This document shows, piece after piece, positions 56,561-64,000 of a stretch of 64,000 nucleotides of DNA. The translations under genes and the position numbers were made by a program. The DNA comes from Antitrichia curtipendula (lineage: Eukaryota > Streptophyta > Bryopsida > Hypnales > Leucodontaceae), in the NCBI GenBank assembly GCA_951230915.1, contig OX579639.1, positions 16,616,001-16,680,000 of the forward strand, written 5' to 3'. Under the pieces are notes generated by a model. It had not been told where the DNA came from and searched no databases. It saw only the letters and a list, made by a program, of their open reading frames with translations. Positions within the stretch are counted from its first letter, which is position 1. The number at the start of each line of letters is the position of its first letter.

Positions 56561-57560
56561 CGATCACTGCGATGAGATGGAAACTATGAGACCCACAGCA
56601 CGCCAAATTCCCAAATTCTCAAATTCTCAAACCAACCACCCCTAAATTACTCCAAATCAACCGCAAGTGCTCGATGTTGCAAGTAGCCTACAAATTCGCC
56701 AATTAATTTCAGCCCAAACTCGGGCAAATCTGCGCGAAGTTGTGAGCATATGCTCGGGAGTTTATAAGCCACAGGCGAAGCAGCTCGTGGATTCGATACA
56801 GAGGAGGATGCCATGAGGTCGATGAACTACTAATCAATTGAACCCCGGCAGTTGGGACTGACGGACTTTGGTGGCTTTGGTGGCCTTGGACCTTGGACCG
56901 TTTGGTTCCGGCCGGACGATTCTGAAGTTATAAATAGCAAGTGGCTGAAAAGTGTCCCACTGGACTGGCCTTGTTAGTTGGGGATCATAAACTCTGGGAA
57001 CGCAACACGTGTCTTTGGATAACTCCGAGTCTCCGACGGTCCGACCCACTTGCGCCGCTGGCTGCTGGGGTCCCTGGGTGGCCAAATCTGATTTTATTTT
57101 TTTATTTTATTTTTTTCATCCTTTTTTTAATTTTGAAACATAAGGAAACGAAGATTTCAGGCATTGAATGCAAGGTCAAATATTGCGCCACCCAAATCTG
57201 ATTTTCATGATTACCTCCACTTGTCATGCCTAGGGGTTTTGTTTTGTTTTTTTCTCATTTATTTTAGGGTAGTGCAGAAAAGAGGTCTTCAATGGAGTGA
57301 TGAAGCTAATTACTACATTCATGGAAATGGATGAAACTTGTAATATGGATGATTTTTTTTTAATTCATTCAATTGGCTAGTGTACATTCATCCAAAATAG
57401 AACGATACCATTCCGAGGTTTGGTAGCAATTGACAAATTCATCCATTTTTGTGCATTGCTTTTCAGTGAAAATGCATTCAAAAACAAACCTTGATCATAT
57501 CCCTGCTACGTCTGGGTTCTTAGGTTTGCAAATAAGTAAAGCAAAATATTGAAGCATGTC
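56561..57560. other. No recognised gene
   Basis: Includes a GC-richer patch near 56,840-57,080 with an antisense open frame of 83 codons that has no recognisable motif. It may be an upstream promoter region of the F-box gene. Confidence 0.35.
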
Positions 57561-57995
57561 CAAAATTTAACCTCTAAAGTCTTGTTATTCCTTCAAGGGA
57601 CAAAATGGATTTCAGGCAAGTTCCTATGGTCTCAATATTTGTTGTGTTTTTTTGAATTTTTTTGTGTGAAGATAGAAAAACACATTAGCTTTCCAAAAAT
57701 ATAATTTTTATTTCAATGAGAGCTTGGGAGCAAAAGTTATAGCACAAAAAACCTTTTTTTTAGTTTGGAGGGCAGAAAAAAACCTTCAAAAAAACTTAAA
57801 GTAAAATTTTAAAAAAAAATTGTTTTGTTTAGATTATATTTTTAGGTATATGGGAAGCTTTGAATTATTCCATTTGGATTTGTTATGCGAAAGTTATGGA
57901 CCATCTTGTTTTTCGGGCAATGAGAGCATCTTTTTGAAAAAATAACTTGTAGATTTCATTTATGACCTCCATTTTCACAATTTTTCAAAATAAAT
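57560..57995 (+). repeat. AT-rich repeat family C, copy 1
   Basis: Begins with TTAACCTCTAAAGTC and aligns in order with 60,530-60,960 through AAGTTCCTATG, TTTTATTTCAAT, GCAAAAGTTATA, TGGGAAG.TTTGA, CATTTGGATTTGTTATG and AAAGTTATGGACCATCTTG. Non-coding. Confidence 0.7.
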
Positions 57996-60529
57996 GTTTC
58001 ACTCGGTTAAGATTTCTTATCAGGTTCTATACCATATGTTTTGAATACTTTTAAGATAACTCTAATTTGGTCTTCATTAATTTCATATAATCTCAAATAA
58101 TCATTGCCATCCAACTTTCATCTACATATATATATCCATTTTTTCCTATCATCATTGACATTCATCCAAATATTCACATGACTTTGACTACATTAATGAT
58201 TAATGTAAGAGGACCTCACACACTAAAAAAAATTCAAAGTTAAATTCTCGCACTAACTGATTACTTGAGTAGAAATATGACTGAACATGTTGTAAATTCA
58301 AAAACTATACAACATAATGACTAAGTAACTAAAGTTGGCCTTCATTTTTTAATTATTTATTCTAATTTTTTTTTATCTCTAAAGATCCAATTCAACCATT
58401 TATGATCACTGCCCAAATTTGGGCAACTTTTTTAGGTAGAAAAAAATTCAAATTTTTTTATTTTTTATATAAACTAGATTGGTTTGTCTTTTGTTTTTAT
58501 ATTCAATATTGGGATTGCAAAGGTCAAACAAAAACTACAAGGAAAATAGCTCAAAGTGTTTAGTATATGCCCAATGTTGAAAAGTTTACTATTTGGAGAA
58601 AATTTGATGTTCTCATTACTAAATCTTATGCTTTATTTCACTAATCAATTGAAATTATGACAAATCATAGATTTTTTTAAATGCTAAAGATAAAAATTAT
58701 TACTATAAAAAATCCACGTTGTTGCCTATGTTTTACCACTAACACACGATGTTCAACAAAACATGAAGATGTGAAAGGGCAACTAGCCCGAAAAGGTAGA
58801 TTTTTGAGGACATTGTATAGAGCATTGGCATGTTATTGTAAAACCAAGTTGATGCTATCGTTGACATTGACATTTTACTTAACATAATTGAAGACATGCT
58901 AATGTTTTTTGGATTGTCCAACAAAACATAGACTACCACATTAACAAGTAGACCCATTTTGACTATGGATAAGTTAGTGAAAATTATTGCGATCTATACT
59001 AAAACATTGACCGGATGTGAAAAATTTAGGGGAAGGGCAGTCATGTGGTAGGCTTTGCAAAAAAAAAAAAATGGATGGATGGATGTGCACTGTGGATGAA
59101 AAGAGGAGGTCTTTATTTAAGTGAGGCGTTAGGAAGTAAAACAATCCATGTGGAATATGCAAAGGAAGAATTATGTTCAATGTAAAATGTCTGAAACAAT
59201 GTTCTTGTATGTGAAAACAATGTCCAAATGTCTACAACTCAAGCTCCCATGTTCAAATTATCCCATATCTTTTGTTTGACTATGGACAAACAATGGATTT
59301 CATTATAAATACATCTTCTCCGCCCTTCATTCTCATTGATTTTTAGTGAAGGAGTTCCTTGATTTTATCATCAAAATTTATTTTAATAGTAGATAATAGG
59401 TTTTATTTAATGCTTGTTAAATTCTACAATTTTTATTGTTCATTTTTATTTTATTTTAAATAATTATATCTTATATTGATCTTGCCCAATGGATATGGTA
59501 TACACCAGTTAATGTCTCAAAAAACATCTAAGCATCTAAGTTGACATCTCAAAAAGTAGTATTAAAATTTTTAACAGGATGAAAGTGTGTTGACTAGGCA
59601 TGCCACATAACCTTCACTGGTTACCACATCACTTTTCCCGCTGCCACGTTAGGTGCCATGTCATAGACGGGCCAGATGAAAAAAATCCCATGTGGCTTTT
59701 TTCACCTTCGTGGTGCTTATATGGTGTTCCACGTGTTGCACTGTGGGAAGTTTGGAAGACCAATTTTTTTGGCATGTTAGAAAAAAGCAAGGTGTGCTTT
59801 TCAAATTTTCAAACATTTTAGGTCCATCAATAGTAATAAATTTTAGATGACATCAACTTTGATCACTTTCATGTCAAACTAAACGCCAAGTCTTATTTCC
59901 TTAGTTGTAAAAAAAAATCTATTTTCTTATAGTATGCATTTTTTATAAATTTTTGAAGTTAAATCTTCAACATATATTTGAAACAAAAAATTTAAGAGTT
60001 TACAAGTTTTGACCACACATATATACGTATTACTCTTCCTAATTCACATTGTCTTCTTAATGCAAGATTCCAAAAAGTTATGGAACTTATATTTTATAAT
60101 ATATTTGTGTTTTGTCAAAAATCTTTGGATTTTCAACAACAATGCTAGTATGTGAATGCATAATTGTGAGCATGTAAGCCTTGAGTATATATATAAGTAG
60201 ATATCCTACAACCATTGAAGGTATTTTTATCATAAATACCTATGTCATAGGTATCTATAACATAATTACTATAATCATGGGAGTTTTTTTTATAATACTA
60301 ACACTTATAACATAGGTGTGTAGTCTTCTAGGCTTGTAGGTTCACAATTCTGGGCTCACATAATATCAACCCTTGGTCTTCAAGGATTCAAAATGTTAAT
60401 ATTTTTCCTCCAAAAGACCATGTAGTGAATTCAATGGTGTTGATTTCATTGTATGCCAAGTTAAATTCTCCCTTATATAATTTTTTTTGAAGTTGAAAAA
60501 TGTCAATTGGGGCATGGATTTTAAAATTT
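57996..60529. other. No recognised gene
   Basis: AT-rich. A short ATGG tract lies near 59,070-59,084 and a (TA)n-like patch near 60,188. No gene motif on either strand. Confidence 0.4.
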
Positions 60530-60960
60530 TAGTTAATCCTTAAAGTCCCATTGTCCATGTTGGAAACAAGATGGATTTGAACAAGTTCCTATGAGTAAAA
60601 AATTTGATGAAATTTTTTGAATATTTTTTGTAAGATGGAAAAACTTATTAGTTTTCTAGGAATGCAAGTTTTATTTCAATTGGTGCCTATCGGCAAAAGT
60701 TATACTATAATAAGTCCAAATTTTAACTTGGCAAGCAACAAAAGAAACCCACAAAAACTTGAAATAAAAAATCTAAAAATATATTTTTCATATATTGCAT
60801 TTTTTTCTAGATGGGAAGATTTGATTCATTCCATTTTGATTTGTGATGTGAAAGTTATGGACCATCTTGCTTTGTGGAGCAATCAAAATCTCTTCTTGAA
60901 AAAATAATGAATATGATTTATTTTTTAGCTCCATTTTCACATTTAAGAAAAAGAAAAAGT
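60530..60960 (+). repeat. AT-rich repeat family C, copy 2
   Basis: Begins with TTAATCCTTAAAGTCCC and matches 57,560-57,995 block by block, including AAAGTTATGGACCATCTTGC near 60,850. Non-coding. Confidence 0.7.
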
Positions 60961-62010
60961 TTCACAAGGTTATCTTGGATTGTCAGAACAATTTCATTAT
61001 TATGATTAGTATACTCTAATTCCATCTTAGAACTATTATTGATTTAGTTTTTCCCTCTATTTCATACCTTCTAATTAATAATTTCTGAAAGAATGAAAAT
61101 TACCTTCTTTTTTTTCCTTCTTTTCTTTAGACACTCAACTCAATTTTCTATGATAATCTTTTTTAATTCAAAATATAGTTAGTGAAATTTTTTTAAGTTA
61201 AGAGGATTCAAAGTCTCATAACCTAGTTTGCTATGGTGCCCCAAAACCATGTTTTCTTCACTTTGAACACATTTATTTTGCAACCTATGATGTCAACGTT
61301 TTTTAAATTTCTTCCGCACATCCTCGTACTAGTCCACTACAAGATTCTATAGCTAGGTATGCAAAAAATGTCATATGTATTTTTTGGATTCTTTACACTA
61401 GAAATAGCAATTTTGAGTAGTTTTGATAGAAAAAATAAACCTTGGGATTTTAGAGGTTCACAAATGGGATTGTTGTCACTCCAAGAACTAGTAGATCTAT
61501 ACAGATCTAAAGATTTCAAGAAAAAGGCAATTGCACCTAATAGTATTGGCTTGTAATTCTCTCAAATTCTACTATCATTTTCTTAACCACCATGGATCAA
61601 AATTTTAAATGACTAGAATGTTGTATGATTTTGATGAACATTTTCAACCCTCTCACTATCTATTGTCTATTGTGAGCAAAATACCAATGTTTTATTTATT
61701 TTCTCACCAAGATATGCTTCTCCAAAGTGCATTGCTCGTTTTTCCCATTTGCCCAAATAAAACTTCACTTCAGCATTGATTGTATCATATATTTGATTGC
61801 AAGGAGGTTGAAAATCTACAATGAAGATGAACATTGTTCCAAGTGTATTCTATATAAGGGATAGATTTGGCATAAATTAAGTAAGTTTTGTTTTAAAAGT
61901 GTCACATGTCATCTTGTGAGGTGACATGGACCCCTAGAAATCTAACGTGGAAATTCAATTTCAATACATCTTTGCCAAATTAGAACCACACAAATTGTCT
62001 ACTTGCCTAA
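60961..62010. other. No recognised gene
   Basis: AT-rich sequence between repeats, with no supported feature. Confidence 0.4.
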
Positions 62011-62905
62011 TTAACCCCTAAAGTCCCAAGGCCTTTTTTTCCATCACAAAACATTTAAAATTGCCATTTCTACTGCAAAGAGCAAAAAAATAAAAATAAA
62101 TTAAATTCCTATGTATTTAATTGCATAATCTTATACTAAACTTGGACCACATAGATTGCAAGATATTTGCATTTTGAGTAAAGAAATCAAGTTTTTTTAC
62201 ATCTTGCTCGACTCAATGTTTTGGCTTTAAATCTTATTAATTTAAAAAATTTGTACTATTGATTTTTATTTTCTAATTTTTTATATTGAAAATTTGAGTT
62301 GAAAATCTAGAAAAGAATTCAACAAAAGAACACTTAATTTTCACTCATTTAAAATTGTTGAATAGAAGTAGGTTCAAGTTTGAAGGAAAAACTAAACCGT
62401 TAATAGGTCTAAGATGGAATTGAAACACAATAATTCCAATAGAGTGATTGATCTAGAAAGAAAGCTTAACCCTGTCTAACAATTTTTTTTTTTAAATTAT
62501 AGAAGTTGCATTCAAAAATGAACTCAATAAGTTATTTTTTCAAAAAGATGCTTCGATTGCCTCCAAAACAAGAGAGTTCATAAATTTCTCATTTACTAGT
62601 CCAAATAGAATGAATCAGAGTTTCAAATGTAGACAAAAATATAATCTTTGAGCTAAAAATTAAAAATTAAAAAAAATCAATTTTTCTAAGATTTTTTGGG
62701 GTTGCTCCTTGAGTTATTTTTTGGACTTAAGGCATGCTAACTTTTGCTCATGGGCACCAATTGAAAAAATATATATACTTCCAGAAAGATAATATGATTT
62801 TTTGTCTTCAAGTTTAAAAAAAAATCATGTCAAAAATTGAGATCACACAAGCCTATCTAATATTCTAAGAGTCTCCCTTAGGGACTTTGGGACTTTAAGG
62901 ATTAA
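62011..62905 (+). repeat. AT-rich repeat family B, copy 3, with inverted ends
   Basis: Begins TTAACCCCTAAAGTCCCAAG and ends with the inverse of TTAATCCTTAAAGTCCCAAA, about 18 of 21 positions matching. The interior aligns with 6170-6760 and 10300-11022. This is the most complete copy and suggests an element of about 0.9 kb with no coding sequence. A target duplication is not clear. Confidence 0.7.
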
Positions 62906-62947
62906 TGTCTTCCTTTAAATAATGTAATCAAATTTCTTTAGTGTATA

Positions 62948-63720
62948 TTAATCCTTAAAGGAAGAATGGGTGACCTTGAAAATCATCTTTTTTTACTATT
63001 GTGCAAATCATTGGCTTAAGAAATAGCAAAAGCACTCATTGGAAGTCAAACAACTATTGTAGAAGACCTTTCCTTTCTGCAACAAAATTCCAAGGATGAA
63101 TACTTGCATTTATGTCCTACTACAAAGAAACAACATTTTGATAAGTTGTATCAATTTTTTTTTTAATTGTAACCGTACAAATTCAAACTCGACATGTTAG
63201 AGACCACATAGGAAAAAAAACACAACAATATCACTTATAGATTGAAAGATTATAATGTTTGATCATGACGGTGTTAAAACTGCAAAAGTGATTTGAAGTC
63301 TTTCAATCCTCTTTTCACATGTCAAATCTAAGAAGTTGGTCACCAAAAAAATTATGAGGATGAGGGGCCTAACATGTATAATTCCAATCAATTTATGGCT
63401 TCTCAAAATCTATCCTATAATTTTTTTAAATGAATTTTTAATGTCATTTTTTCTCCAAGATCTAGTGTATTTGAGGCTCATTTCCAAGAGCCCTCAACAC
63501 TACCCAAAGTCAAGATTGCAATGAACACCCTTGCACAATATCTTGAATAGAAAAATCATAATCAATCATTTTCAAAATTGGATTTTTGATGCTAAAACTA
63601 AACTTCAAAAGTAATTTTTCAAAAATACAAAGTACTAAAAATAGCAACTTGGTTAGGTTTTATTTAACTTCAAAGTATTGTCGGCACCAAAATTTGGTGC
63701 CTTGGGCATTTAGGAATTAA
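62948..63720 (+). repeat. AT-rich repeat family A, copy 3
   Basis: Begins TTAATCCTTAAAGG and ends with GGCACCAAAATTTGGTGCC (63,683-63,701) and GGGCATTTAGGAATTAA. It matches 36,496-37,239 closely through CAACATTTTGATAAGTTGTA and ATTGAAAGATTATAATGTTT. Confidence 0.7.
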
Positions 63721-64000
63721 CCACATACAAAAAGGCCTGAAAGTGTCCAATGGATGGCAGAGAACCCTTCCTTATAAGGGCCTCCTTGCATGCATCAGTC
63801 ATCGAGAAAGTTTCACAGCAAATGCTACAGTGAAAAATAGCCATTGCACTTTCCTGTGGACCCGGTGGGTGGGAGGGATACAATTAATAATTCACATGTA
63901 TTAGATTCACTAGTCTCTCCACCAATGAGGTTGTCCACCGATATCGGTGCAACTTCAACTCCTCCTTTCCCGCTTGCATGCCCACCCCGACAAGACAATT
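63721..64000. other. No recognised gene
   Basis: The window ends in moderately GC-rich non-coding sequence with no supported feature. Confidence 0.35.

Overview
The window is nuclear DNA from a land plant. Evidence: split genes with GT-AG introns, a plant-type tRNA-Asp(GUC) gene, an F-box protein, a C1D-family exosome cofactor, and CACTA, hAT and L1-type elements with plant-type domains. The sequence is AT-rich and gene-poor, which would fit a gymnosperm, fern, lycophyte or bryophyte at least as well as a flowering plant; I cannot name the species.

Layout. 1-19.8 kb is a graveyard of old mobile DNA: two diverged copies of an unrecognised coiled-coil ORF family (about 1.25-2.23 kb and 8.2-9.9 kb), a decayed protein-kinase-like gene (3.3-4.3 kb, minus), a decayed hAT transposase gene split by about 1.2 kb of foreign DNA (11.5-15.3 kb), an L1-type reverse transcriptase remnant (16.8-17.7 kb, minus), two small CACTA-ended foldback elements, and clusters of a short GACCCGCGGTTGCC-like motif around the old elements. 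19,862-34,436 is one complete 14.6 kb CACTA (En/Spm) transposon with 32-bp perfect terminal inverted repeats and a TTA target duplication. It carries a TNP2-type transposase on the minus strand and, on the plus strand, a Ptta/En/Spm (Transposase_24-like) gene followed by a second reading frame that fuses a degenerate FCP1/NIF-type HAD phosphatase-like domain to a TNP1/En/Spm-like C-terminal domain. 34.4-44.2 kb is repeats and small non-autonomous elements, including a young-looking one with 31-bp perfect inverted repeats and an 8-bp target duplication (43,230-43,464).

44.2-53.1 kb is the only gene-rich island: a divergent phosphoglycerate kinase family gene (8 coding exons, minus), a C1D/LRP1-type gene (5 exons, plus) starting head-to-head with it from a shared upstream region, and a tRNA-Asp gene. 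A small F-box gene (minus, about 55.1-55.6 kb) lies beyond, next to a degenerate tandem repeat. 57-64 kb is AT-rich repeat sequence.

Common thread: many stop codons that break the mobile-element reading frames sit where CAG, CAA or CGA would restore sense (CAG to TAG, CAA to TAA, CGA to TGA). This fits C-to-T decay of methylated cytosines in silenced plant transposons. The cellular genes (PGK-like, C1D) are open throughout and splice in phase. Domain names come from reading the translations, not from database searches.
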